Positions 1 to 7,229 of a stretch of DNA of 15,602 bases are shown piece after piece. The position numbers were made by a program, and so were the translations under genes. This stretch comes from Baffinella frigidus. Taxonomy: Eukaryota > Cryptophyceae > Cryptomonadales > Baffinellaceae. The stretch spans positions 19,118 through 34,719 of the forward strand of contig MU647028.1 of NCBI GenBank assembly GCA_026770585.1. The letters are read 5' to 3'. The notes beneath the pieces were generated by a model. It did no database searches, had not been told where the DNA came from, and saw only the letters and a list, made by a program, of their open reading frames with translations. Within the stretch, counting starts at the first letter, position 1. The number at the start of each line of letters is the position of its first letter.

Positions 1-99
<99 letters not shown>

Positions 100-1660
100 T
101 GGGATTGAGGGTCTCGTATTTAGGATTTGGCGATTCGGGGTAAGGGTTCAGGGTTTAAAGTTTAGGGTATGTGATTTGGGTTTAGGGTTAAGGGTTCAGG
201 GTTTAGGGTTCAGGGTTCAGGGTTCAGGGTTCAGGATTCAGAGTTTAGGGTTTCGGGCACAGGGTTCAGGATTCAGGGTTTAGGGTATATAGTTGAAAAT
301 TTATGGTTCTGGGGTTTGGGTTTTGGGTTCATGGGTTAAGGTTTAGGGTTTGGGGTTTAGGGTTTAGGTTTAGGGTTTAGGGTTCAGGGTTCAGGGTTTA
401 GGGTTCAGGGTTTAGGGTTTATGGTTCAGGGTTTAGGGGTTAGGGTTTAGGACCTAAAGGGTTTAGGTATTAGGTGTTAAGTTTCAGGGTTCAGGTCTCA
501 GGGTTGAGGGTTGAGAGTTGAGTGTTCAGGGTTTCGGGTTTCGGGTTTAGGGTTTAGGGGTTAGGGTCTAGGGGTTAGGGTTTCGGGTGTATGGTTTAGG
601 GTCCACGGTATGAGGTTGAGGGTTTAGGGTTGAGGGTTTGGGGGTTACGGTTTAGGGTTTGGGGTTTAGGGTTTCACATTTAGGTTTCGGGGATTCGGGG
701 TAAGGTTTTAGGGTTTAGTGTTTAGGGTATGTGATTTGGGTTTAGGCTTAAGGTTTCAGGGCTTAGGATTTAGGGTTTAGGGTTTAGGGTTTCGGTTTTA
801 GGGTTTAGGGTTTAGGATTCAAGGTTTAGGTTTTAGGGTTTAGGGTTTTCGGTTTTCGGTTTACGGTTTACGGTTTAGGGTTCAAGTTTTTTTTTTGGTT
901 CATGGTTTTTGTTTCATGGCTTATGGTTTATGGTTTATGGTTTATGGTTGAGGGTTTAGGGTTGAGGGTTTAGGGTTTAGGGTTTAGGGTTTAGGGTTTA
1001 GGGTTTAGGGTTTAGGGTTTAGGGTTTAGGGTTTAGGTTTGAGGGTTTAGGGTCTAAGGTTTCGGGTTTCGGGTTTCGGGTTTAGGTTTTAGGATTTAGG
1101 GTTTAGGGTTTTGGGGTTCAGGTAGTTGTGGGTTTAGGGTTTAGGTTTTAGGGTTAAGGGTTGAGTGTTTATGGTTTATGGTTTAGGTTTTAGGGTTCAG
1201 GGTTCAGGGCTTAGGTTTTAGGGTTAAGGTTTAGGGTTTTGGGTTAAGGTTATGGGTTGTGGGTATTGGGTTTATGGTTCAGTGTTAAGTGTTTAGGGTT
1301 TAGGGTTTTGGGTTTAGGGTTTAGAGTTAAGGTTTCGGGCTTTAGGGTTGAGGGTTTAGGGTTGAGGGTTGAGGGTTGAGGGTTGAGGGGTTTGGGTCTA
1401 GGGTTTAGGGTTTAGGGTTTAGGGTTTAGGGTTTATGGTTCAAGTTTAAGGTTTTGGGGTTTATGGTTTATGGTTTATGGTTTATGGTTTATGGTTTATG
1501 GTTTATGGTTTATGGTTTGTGGTTGAGGCTTTATGGTTTAGGGTTTAGGGTTTAGGGTTCAGGGTTCAGGATTTGGTATTAAGGTTTAGGGGTTGTAGCT
1601 TCGGGTTTAGGGTTTATGGTTGATGGTCTAGGGTTCATGTTTCAGGGTTGATGGTTGAGG
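1..1660 (+). repeat. Degenerate telomere-like heptamer array
   Basis: Almost continuous heptamers of the form TTNAGGG, starting inside the array at base 1 and ending just before unique-looking DNA at 1661. Variants are clustered: about 13 perfect TTGAGGG units (1-95), TTCAGGG (about 200-236), about ten TTTAGGG (966-1035), TTTATGG (921-945 and 1458-1515), TTGAGGG again (1357-1385). Degenerate units separate the clean patches. The motif is the plant/algal and alveolate telomere type. The G-rich strand reads rightward into 14 kb of other DNA, so this is interstitial or oriented opposite to a terminal telomere at the left edge. No gene lies in it. Confidence 0.93.
112..760 (+). repeat. Higher-order duplication inside the telomere-like array
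   Basis: The irregular stretch around 131-193 (GATTCGGGGTAAGG, then TTTAGGGTATGTGATTTGGG, then a TTAAGG/TTCAGGG tail) recurs at 691-753 with a few substitutions, an offset of 560 bases. Shared irregular spacers argue for duplication of a block rather than chance similarity between simple heptamers. Confidence 0.7.
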
Positions 1661-1700
1661 ACACGCATCGCCCCAGGGTCCCACCTACGGCTAGGATCAT

Positions 1701-1746
1701 AGAAGACCACCGCAGGGTAGGGTAGGTGCGTTCCCGTGATGCCGAG
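1701..1746 (+). repeat. Diverged direct repeat, partner at 2329-2370
   Basis: A GAAGACC segment followed about 25 bases later by CCCGTGATGCCGAGTA matches the segment at 2329-2370 (CCCCGTGATGTCGAGTA) with scattered differences. It lies between the telomere-like array and the first foldback element. Nothing coding is seen between 1661 and 1759. Confidence 0.5.
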
Positions 1747-1759
1747 TAACCCCTGTAGC

Positions 1760-1918
1760 GCTCAGCGGACTTCGAAGGGATCTTGAATAACCCTTAAGCG
1801 ATAAGACCTACGACCCTACGGTAGGCGATCCGTAGGGACATAGGGGGGGTCCTATGGAGAAGGTAACGGAAAGGTGGCCCGATTTGGGCTGAAAAGCCCT
1901 TCGTAGCCCGCTGTGTGG
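1760..1918. mobile_element. CACACAGCGG-ended MITE-like element, copy A
   Basis: About 159 bp with a right end CCTTCGTAGCCCGCTGTGTG and a degenerate left end CTCAGCGGACTTCGAAGG, so the ends are inverted repeats. The interior holds GAATAACCCTTAAGCGATAAGACC and a CCTACGGTAGG core. The nine bases CCCTGTAGC occur immediately on both sides (1751-1759, 1919-1927), which could be a 9-bp target duplication. Related copies lie at 5300, 6055 and 7008. There is no open frame, so it is non-autonomous. Confidence 0.75.
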
Positions 1919-1955
1919 CCCTGTAGCTCGACCGCGGGAAGGCAAATGGCAGCGC
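1919..1955 (+). repeat. Direct repeat, partner at 3317-3353
   Basis: CCTGTAGCTCGACCGCGGGA followed by AGGCAAATGGCAGCGC is repeated at 3317-3353 with four or so differences. In both places a GATCCGAAAGGAAGCATGGCC repeat follows, immediately here and after about 240 extra bases there. Confidence 0.65.
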
Positions 1956-1987
1956 AGGAGGAGACGGTCACCGGGGGGCCTGAATTT

Positions 1988-2071
1988 GATCCGAAAGGAA
2001 GCATGGCCTTTCTGCAGGATACGTTCCGGTGTCCGCCTATGTTGGGAGCTCGAAGAACCTACAGGACCTGA
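1988..2071 (+). repeat. GATCCGAAAGGAAGCATGGCC repeat, copy 1
   Basis: An 84-bp unit running from GATCCGAAAGG through TTCCGGTGTCCGCCTATG to GGGAGCTCGAAGAACCTA. Other copies are at 3590-3680 and 13560-13637 in the same direction, at 13430-13492 inverted, and an end fragment at 6815-6850. It has no coding capacity and appears to be an arm of a larger inverted-repeat element, because the 13430 and 13560 copies face each other. Confidence 0.75.
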
Positions 2072-2097
2072 AAAGGGCAGCGCAGGAGGAGACGTTC

Positions 2098-2311
2098 ATC
2101 GAGCCACCGGATTTTGCCTGTGCCTGAGTCACTGTACCTTATGAATACCTTGGGCATGCCCAAGGTATTCATAAGGTACAGTGACTCCATGCCCAAGGTA
2201 TTCGTAAGGTACAGTGACTCAGGCACAGGCAAAATCCGGTGGCTCGATGCATGCCCAAGGTATATATAAGATACGGTGACTCAGGCACAGGCAAAACCCG
2301 GTGGCTCGATG
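2098..2311. repeat. Long palindrome plus repeated arm units
   Basis: Positions 2126-2187 are a perfect 62-bp palindrome centred on GCATGC. Outside it, 2098-2125 (ATCGAGCCACCGG...) is complementary to 2221-2248, with a 33-bp extra copy of the inner arm (2188-2220) between. A third unit follows at 2249-2311 with several substitutions. The structure is one inverted arm followed by three direct copies of all or part of it. It can fold into a very stable hairpin. Confidence 0.9.
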
Positions 2312-2859
2312 AACAGACGTGACCTTAGAAGACCGCCGACCAGGGGAGGCGCGTCCCCGTGATGTCGAGTACACACCGCGAGAATTTGACGGTGCTGGCG
2401 ACGCTAGCAGTGGCCTCGAGGCCCTCGTTAGAACCCAATCTCTTCAGCGAGCGGCGCACAGATGTATTAGTCGACGGTGTTTCCTGTCTGTAAAGGGGGT
2501 AGGGCCCCTAGGCCCTAGGCCCTTGGAGCCATTGGAGCTATCTAAGTCAACCCGGTCTACTTATTGGCGATCGCAAGGTTGCAACAGAGGCCTGGACCGC
2601 CCCGGTGCTCATGCTTCGCGTGACCGCTACCGAGCGAGGACGGGACACAATTTTAAAAACTTTAACCTGAATCCTGAAGGAAATGCACTTTTAAAATGAA
2701 AAGCCAGGACCGGAATCCCGGTCCTGACTGTCTTATATGTGCCGAGTTGGCTCGACAGCGGAGACCCCGTTGAAGCCCTCGTGGCTCGTGGCGGACCGAA
2801 AGAATGCCGGGCTTCTGCAATCGAAGGCGTCGTCGCCGTCGTCGGCCATGTTCATAGGC
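2312..2859. other. Gene-free stretch, no recognised content
   Basis: An open frame runs from 2319 to 2699 but begins with GTG, has no recognisable motif and no consistent third-base bias, so I do not call it a gene. The sequence includes CCCTAGGCCCTAGGCCC near 2509 and short CGTCGTCGCCGTCGTC runs near 2829, both low complexity. Confidence 0.5.
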
Positions 2860-3009
2860 TAACGGCCTGAAAATGGGGTAGTTACGCATACGGCATTGCC
2901 TAGGACCTCCTACCGTAGGCCGAGGGATCCTAGGACCCAAAAGTCTCGGCCTACGGTAGGAGGTCCTAGGCAATGCCGTAGGCCTAACTACCCCATTTTC
3001 AGGCCGTTA
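2860..3009. mobile_element. TA-ended foldback element (TAACGGCCTG family)
   Basis: Arms 2860-2924 and 2944-3009 are inverted copies. Both ends read TAACGGCCTGAAAATGGGGT when taken inward, and the inner arm contains GGCATTGCCTAGGACCTCC and TACCGTAGGCCGAG. The loop is about 19 bases. The outermost TA on each side fits a TA target duplication. A single arm of the same family sits alone at 7472-7541. No frame of note. Confidence 0.88.
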
Positions 3010-3218
3010 CCCTATTAATGTGTGCGGAGGGTGGCAAGTACGTGGTCTCTCTTCAGGTAGGAGCTGCAAGACTTGGGAGTCTTGCTTTTGCAGGTTCTTT
3101 AGCTTGGGGAGCAAGTTACGACTGCTCTTTCTGTAGTAAACTGGTCAGCGCCTTCCCTACGCTTCGCGCCCGCCATGATGATCTCAGTCACGCGGAAAAC
3201 AGACTCAGTACAGTGGAC

Positions 3219-3289
3219 CTACCCTAACACATACCCGTCGGGGCCGGACTGATTGAGTATGTGTGGAGGGTAAGTATGTGTTAGGGTAG
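3219..3289. repeat. Hairpin with 16-bp stem and nearby third copy
   Basis: CTACCCTAACACATAC (3219-3234) is perfectly complementary to GTATGTGTTAGGGTAG (3274-3289). A further GTGTTAGGGTAGGT follows at 3293-3306. The arms contain a single TTAGGG-like word, but this is not a telomere array. Confidence 0.8.
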
Positions 3290-3366
3290 CCTGTGTTAGG
3301 GTAGGTGGACTGTAACCCCTGTAGCACGACCGCGGGAAGGGAAAGGGCAGCGCTCTGGGGATACAG

Positions 3367-3402
3367 CCCCGTGTAAAACCATTCCGGTCATCCTACACGG
3401 GG
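3367..3402. repeat. Short hairpin
   Basis: CCCCGTGTA (3367-3375) pairs with TACACGGGG (3394-3402) around an 18-base loop. Confidence 0.6.
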
Positions 3403-3470
3403 TTGTTTCACCAGAAGCCATCCGAACCACCAGCCCTCACTGTTTGAGCAATTGGGGAATTACGTACCAG

Positions 3471-3509
3471 TTTTAAAACTCTAAACACCCTGCTTTTGGA
3501 GTTTTAAAA
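3471..3509. repeat. Short AT-rich hairpin
   Basis: TTTTAAAACTC (3471-3481) pairs with GAGTTTTAAAA (3499-3509) around a 17-base loop. Confidence 0.6.
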
Positions 3510-3589
3510 ATAACCGACGCCGGAATCCGGCGGCCTTCAAGGGCATTACGTACCGCCAAATTCGATCATTTGCGCAAACCGTGAGGGTT

Positions 3590-3680
3590 GGTGGAAAGGA
3601 AGCATGGCCTTTCTACTGAACCAGTTCCGGTGTTCGCCTATGTTGGGAGTTCGAAGAACCTAAAGGACCTAAAGGAGCCC
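3590..3680 (+). repeat. GGAAGCATGGCC repeat, copy 2
   Basis: The same unit as 1988-2071 with several substitutions (TTCGCCTATG for TCCGCCTATG, GGGAGTTCGAAGAACC). Its 3' end runs into CCTAAAGGACCTAAAGGA, a word that also decorates the copies near 4750 and 13430 and the run at 13869-13893. Confidence 0.75.
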
Positions 3681-3723
3681 AAGAATCCCAGCGGGGAAGG
3701 CGGCACCGTTGAAGTGGCCGTTT

Positions 3724-3820
3724 ACTCCTTAAGTGGCCAGTAGCCAATACGCTCCTACCGTAGGGCAAACGTAGGCCCAGGACCTTCCGAGGAAGTATGA
3801 CCCCCTGACCACTTATGGGA
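3724..3820. mobile_element. Diverged TCCCTTAAGTGGCCA-type foldback element
   Basis: CTCCTTAAGTGGCCAGTAGC at the left and GACCACTTATGGGAT at the right resemble the ends of the better-preserved copies at 12644, 14431 and 15403. The core CTACCGTAGGGC is shared too. It is much more diverged than those copies. Confidence 0.55.
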
Positions 3821-3909
3821 TTGGCCGCACAGCACGGCCGCGGAAAGCTCAGGTCCAGCGTTGTTATGTCAGGGCAGAAGCTGCTGTTGAATCATTGGCC
3901 AGGGGGGTC

Positions 3910-4377
3910 TACGAGGCATGTATGCTAAATTGGCCCGCTTTTTTGAACGAGAAAAGGATTTGGAAGACGAAATAATTTACCCCAAGTCCTTCAGGTCGTT
4001 TTGAAGACGAGCTCACGCTGAGCACTCTGATCTAAAAATCTCCGAACATAATTAACGAGTGTTTGAATTAAGGCCAGTTGAAAACTGGTGAAAACTGGCC
4101 TGCCGAAACATTCTTTCGAGAATTCGGACCCTTTTTACCACACATTCCCCGTTCAATTTGATCTCGAATTAGTCAACTTTCAACTCGCGGAGCAATTCAG
4201 CCGCGAAATCGTGTAGTAAAGAAGGAAATCGATCAAGGCAAAAAAACGTTGTTTCCAGCAAGCTTTTGAGTTTTAAACAGCATTGTAAAACAATCTCGTG
4301 GTACAAATGAAATCGTTTGTGTGGTAAAAAACGGTCCGAATTTTGGAAAAGGTCCAAATTAACATACACGCCTCGTA
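3910..4377. mobile_element. 468-bp TA-ended foldback element
   Basis: The left end TACGAGGCATGTATGC... is complementary to the right end ...CATACACGCCTCGTA, and the match continues inward over about 40 bases with mismatches. A second inverted pair lies inside (4122-4150 with 4314-4342, containing TTTTTACCACACA). Both termini read TA. There is no long frame on either strand, so it is a non-autonomous element. Confidence 0.8.
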
Positions 4378-4392
4378 GCTCTGCCTGAGTTT

Positions 4393-4477
4393 TATTCTGG
4401 CTCGTCCTTAAAAATATTTAAGAGCGGAAATCAAGTACAAAAGGGTGAGTAGAAAGCCTTTAGGACGAGCCAGAATA
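4393..4477. repeat. TA-ended hairpin TATTCTGGCTCGTCC
   Basis: An 18-bp perfect stem (4391-4408 with 4462-4479) flanks about 53 AT-rich bases. Counting from the TA dinucleotides the unit is 4393-4477. It begins 15 bases after the 468-bp foldback ends. Confidence 0.8.
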
Positions 4478-4571
4478 AATTTCAGGGAGAGCTAGGGGGT
4501 CTGACCGAGACTCCCAGGTGAGACCCCGCTTGGGAGGAGAGAGGCCGCAGAGGCCAAGGCCCTAGTCAATC

Positions 4572-4630
4572 ACCGAGGCTCGTCACTTGTCCGACCGAGG
4601 CTCGTCATCTGTCCGACCGAGGCTCACACC
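4572..4630 (+). repeat. 22-bp tandem repeat, about 2.6 copies
   Basis: ACCGAGGCTCGTCAC.TGTCCG occurs at 4572-4593 and 4594-4615, then a partial ACCGAGGCTCACACC at 4616-4630. The rest of 4480-4750 holds no gene that I can see. Confidence 0.8.
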
Positions 4631-4750
4631 AGGCCTGGTGACTATCACAGGCAGCTTGTGAACCAGAACGATAACATACCTGGACCTTTAGGGTTGATTG
4701 ATTCCCAAGATAACTCACCACCGGATACACCAGAATTTCAAGAGTCTCCT

Positions 4751-4853
4751 TTAGGTCCTTTAGGCTGTAATTTCTCCCAACATGGCCCAACGACACGCCC
4801 TCGCGTAGAAACGATCTGCAGAGAAAGCATTTTTGCTTTCGGATCGCATTTAG
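4751..4853 (-). repeat. Left member of a ~100-bp inverted pair
   Basis: This segment matches the reverse complement of 6264-6364 over about 100 bases with only a short mismatched patch. Shared words include CAACATGGCCCAACGACACG and GATCTGCAGAGAAAGCA, and GATCCGAAAGC near one end, which links it to the GATCCGAAAGGAAGCATGG family. The pair encloses about 1.4 kb and could be the terminal repeats of a composite element. Confidence 0.8.
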
Positions 4854-4930
4854 CTCTCCAGTGCAGAGGCTCGTGAAGAGGAGATACAGGGTGGTTTTCT
4901 TGGGGTGCTCGCCTCGCCAGCATCTTATCT

Positions 4931-5056
4931 GGGAAAACCTATTTTTCTTTCATTCCCTGACAACGAAAATTACTACACAAATGCTTTGATATTACTAGTA
5001 AGAACGAATTGTGTAGTAATTTTCGTTGCCAGGAAATGAAAGAAAAATAAGTTTCC
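4931..5056. mobile_element. Foldback element with TACTACACA inner arms
   Basis: GGGAAAACCTATTTTTCTTT continuing to TACTACACAA (4931-4980) is complementary to TTGTGTAGTA through AAGTTTCCC (5009-5056) with few mismatches; the loop is 28 bases. TA dinucleotides stand at 4926-4927 and 5059-5060 just outside, a weaker fit to TA duplication than in neighbouring families. A further TTGTGTAGTAATTTTTACACAA lies at about 5152-5173. Confidence 0.85.
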
Positions 5057-5183
5057 CGTAACATCACCCGCCTACGGCCACTCGACTCTGGAAGAGGGAC
5101 TATTTTAAAAGTTTTAAGTTTACAAGTCCTTGACAAGTAAAAATAATAATAATTGTGTAGTAATTTTTACACAAATAGGGGCG

Positions 5184-5225
5184 TTGGTCACGTATCTCGC
5201 GGAATTCCTCGAGATACGTGACCAA
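5184..5225. repeat. Perfect 16-bp-stem hairpin
   Basis: TTGGTCACGTATCTCG (5184-5199) pairs perfectly with 5210-5225 around a 10-base loop containing GAATTC. It could act as a structural or termination signal in RNA, but no gene is next to it. Confidence 0.75.
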
Positions 5226-5299
5226 GCCTGCCCGTGACTGGTACTAAATTTAACAATCCCACATTTTAAATGGTCCCATTTCTAGCCTCGAGTGGACCC

Positions 5300-5458
5300 C
5301 ACACAGCGGGCTACGACGGGATTTTCGGCCCAAAATGGGCCGAGTTTCCGTTACCTTATCCGTAGGAACCCCCCTATGCCCCTACGGGTTGCCTACCGTA
5401 GGTTCCTAGGTCTTATCGCTTAGGGGTTATTCAAAATCCCTTCGAAGCCCGCTGTGTG
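5300..5458. mobile_element. CACACAGCGG-ended MITE-like element, copy B
   Basis: Perfect 10-bp ends CACACAGCGG and CCGCTGTGTG, extended by GGCTACGA and TTCGAAGCC. The interior carries the reverse complement of copy A's GCGATAAGACCTA and CCTACGGTAGG words, so it lies opposite to copies A and C. Length 159 bp. No flanking duplication is evident. Confidence 0.85.
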
Positions 5459-5557
5459 GCATGAGAGCAAGAGCCAGCATGCTCTTGAAGGGACCTGGGT
5501 TGAGCATGTCAACTACGTGCAGCTGTGCGGTGAGAACACGGACGGTGCAGAGAGACT

Positions 5558-5560
<3 letters not shown>

Positions 5561-5599
<39 letters not shown>

Positions 5600-5665
5600 G
5601 AGAGGGAGGGAGGGAGAGAGAGAGAGAGAGAGGGAGAAAGAGAGAGAGAGAGAGATAGAGAGAGA
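5561..5665 (+). repeat. (GA)n microsatellite
   Basis: About 105 bases of GA with occasional GGGA and GAAA interruptions. Apparent Arg-Glu or Ser-Leu open frames through it are simple-sequence artefacts. Confidence 0.95.
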
Positions 5666-6054
5666 CACGGCAGAGCCAAGTTAACGGGTCGCTCTTACGT
5701 AGAAGGGAACGTCCCACGCCAGGGCACTCGAAACATCCACTCTTGACATCTTTCGAGGGAAATGCCTTGAATTCTTAAGTCAACCGCGCCAGATCTGGCG
5801 TGGATAAGGCGTCGGTTTCCCCATCTGGCGTGGCCAGCTATGATTGTACAGAATCGGCACAGCCGGTTCTCGGGGATTCCTGAACAGTCAACCCTGATCT
5901 GGCCAACTCTCTTTAGTAAAGCCAACTTGGCTTCACTCAAAACTTACGTCCCTAAATTCACTTTCGCTAACCCCTAAATGAAAGTTGACACAACTGAGCC
6001 AGATCAAGTCAACCGTCATGGGAGTCTCGGGTGGCACACCCTCATCGCCCAGCC
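5666..6054. other. Gene-free stretch with small palindromes
   Basis: No credible frame. It contains the 14-bp palindrome CGCCAGATCTGGCG (5787-5800), repeats of ATCTGGCGTGG near 5793 and 5825, and several AAGTCAACC or AGTCAACC words (about 5778, 5883, 6006). These suggest an eroded element but I cannot define its ends. Confidence 0.4.
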
Positions 6055-6220
6055 CACACAGCGGACTTCGAACGGATTTTGAATAACCCCTAAGCGATAA
6101 GACCTAAGACCTTGGCAACCCAAAGGTATCAATAGGGGCATAGGGGGTTTCATACGGGTAAGGTAACTCTGGAAACTCGGGCACTGAGTGCCCGAAAATC
6201 CCTTCGTAGCCCGCTGTGTG
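6055..6220. mobile_element. CACACAGCGG-ended MITE-like element, copy C
   Basis: 166 bp with ends CACACAGCGGACTTCGAA and CCTTCGTAGCCCGCTGTGTG and the GAATAACCCCTAAGCGATAA interior in the same direction as copy A. An inner hairpin CGGGCACTGAGTGCCCG lies near the right end. A run of 14 G follows at 6226-6239. Confidence 0.85.
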
Positions 6221-6263
6221 TGAGAGGGGGGGGGGGGGGCGTGCGCTAGAGCGCAAGACCTCT

Positions 6264-6364
6264 CTAAATGCGATCCGAAAGCAAAAATGCTTTCTCTGCA
6301 GATCCGTTTTTGAAGGGCGTGTCGTTGGGCCATGTTGGGAGAAATTAAAACCTGCAGGACCTAA
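6264..6364 (+). repeat. Right member of a ~100-bp inverted pair
   Basis: Inverted partner of 4751-4853. It begins CTAAATGCGATCCGAAAGC and ends CCTGCAGGACCTAA. Its interior has GTTTTTGAAGG where the partner has CTACGCGAGG, the main difference between them. Confidence 0.8.
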
Positions 6365-6386
6365 CGATGGTCGCCCCTGCTCACTC

Positions 6387-6594
6387 CTATTGTCGAAATG
6401 GACTTCGCGCGGAATCGAGGTCAGGTCAGGAAATCAGAAAAAAAATCAAAAATGGACTTTTATGCTATCTTAGACATGGTTTTTATCTCAAAATAGCATC
6501 TTCCATCCATAAGATGACACAAAAAGGCAAAAAAATGAAAAATATTGCTGACCTGACCTCGATTTTTTCCGCGCGGAGCCCATTTCGACAATAG
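6387..6594. mobile_element. 208-bp TA-ended foldback element
   Basis: CTATTGTCGAAATGG...GGTCAGGTCAG at the left is complementary to CTGACCTGACCTCG...CCATTTCGACAATAG at the right, with a small bulge of T residues. The ends read cTATTGTCG and CGACAATAg, so TA stands at both termini. The interior is AT-rich with a further inverted ATGCTAT...ATAGCAT pair. No coding. Confidence 0.88.
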
Positions 6595-6643
6595 CCTTCG
6601 TTGGAAGGGACGCACGGCGTTGCATTTTTGGTATTAAAAAGCC

Positions 6644-6646
6644 CCC

Positions 6647-6686
<40 letters not shown>

Positions 6687-6813
6687 AGTCTCTCTCTCTC
6701 TCTCTTCTCTCTCTCTTCAAGTCTCTTTCTCGTTTCTCTCTCTCTCTCTCTCCAAGTCTCTCTCTCGCTCTTCTCTCCAAGTCTCTCTCTCTCTGTCTCT
6801 TTCAAGATCTCTT
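6644..6813 (+). repeat. (CT)n microsatellite with CAAGTCTCT interruptions
   Basis: About 170 bases of CT interrupted by CAAGTCTCT at several roughly spaced positions. It is polypyrimidine on +, opposite to the purine tract at 5561-5665. Confidence 0.95.
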
Positions 6814-6814
6814 C

Positions 6815-6850
6815 CAGTGTCCGCCTATGGTGGGAGCTCGAACAACCTAA
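6815..6850 (+). repeat. Terminal fragment of the GGAAGCATGGCC repeat
   Basis: CAGTGTCCGCCTATGGTGGG followed by AGCTCGAACAACCTAA matches only the 3' half of the units at 1988, 3590 and 13560. It abuts the CT microsatellite and leads directly into a solo CACACAGCGG end. Confidence 0.7.
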
Positions 6851-7021
6851 CCACACAGCGGGCTATGTGAGGACCGGGTCCTGGACGGGCCCGCCTCGGG
6901 TAAAAGGGCTCCAAGGGAGAGCGCCTATAAGTAGTTGTAAGGAATCCTGTCAGTGAATCATCAGAGATCGGAGAGCTCGCGCGGCATGCCTTCACAAACA
7001 ACCTAACCACACAGCGGGCTA
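6841..7021 (+). repeat. 25-bp direct repeat bracketing 131 bp
   Basis: AACAACCTAACCACACAGCG followed by GGCTA occurs identically at 6841-6865 and 6997-7021. The second copy forms the left end of MITE copy D; the first is a solo left end with no matching right end nearby. This looks like duplication of the insertion junction or recombination between two copies. Confidence 0.8.
6866..6905 (+). repeat. Solo arm of the TGTGAGGACCGGGTCCTGGA foldback
   Basis: TGTGAGGACCGGGTCCTGGA then CGGGCCCGCCTC is the reverse complement of the right arm and loop of the hairpin at 13803-13867. Only one arm is present here. Confidence 0.75.
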
Positions 7022-7169
7022 CGAAGGTTTTTTTGGTCGGATTCTGACCACTTTTCCGCCCCCTTATTCGTAGGGATTTTGTTTTGTTTTTACGTTATTG
7101 CCTGCCGTAGGGACCTATGTCTTACCGCCGATGGGTCATTCACGAAATCCCTTTGACGCCCGCTGTGTG
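7008..7169. mobile_element. CACACAGCGG-ended MITE-like element, copy D
   Basis: 162 bp with ends CACACAGCGGGCTACGAAGG and CCTTTGACGCCCGCTGTGTG. The interior is more diverged than in the other copies and contains a GATTTTGTTTTGTTTTTACG insertion-like stretch. It has the same direction as copy B. Confidence 0.82.
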
Positions 7170-7229
7170 CATGAGTAGAAATACAGCTTAATTAATATTC
7201 CCCCTTGCTGTTGCGTGTCCCTTGCCAAG

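Noticed and set aside
2319-2699. 126-codon open frame
   Set aside because: GTG start, no recognisable domain, low-complexity middle part and repeat-like beginning (matches 1701-1746).
5427-5717. Ser-Leu and Arg-Glu rich open frames, also at 6488-6870 and 7205-7466
   Set aside because: They are translations of GA/CT microsatellites.
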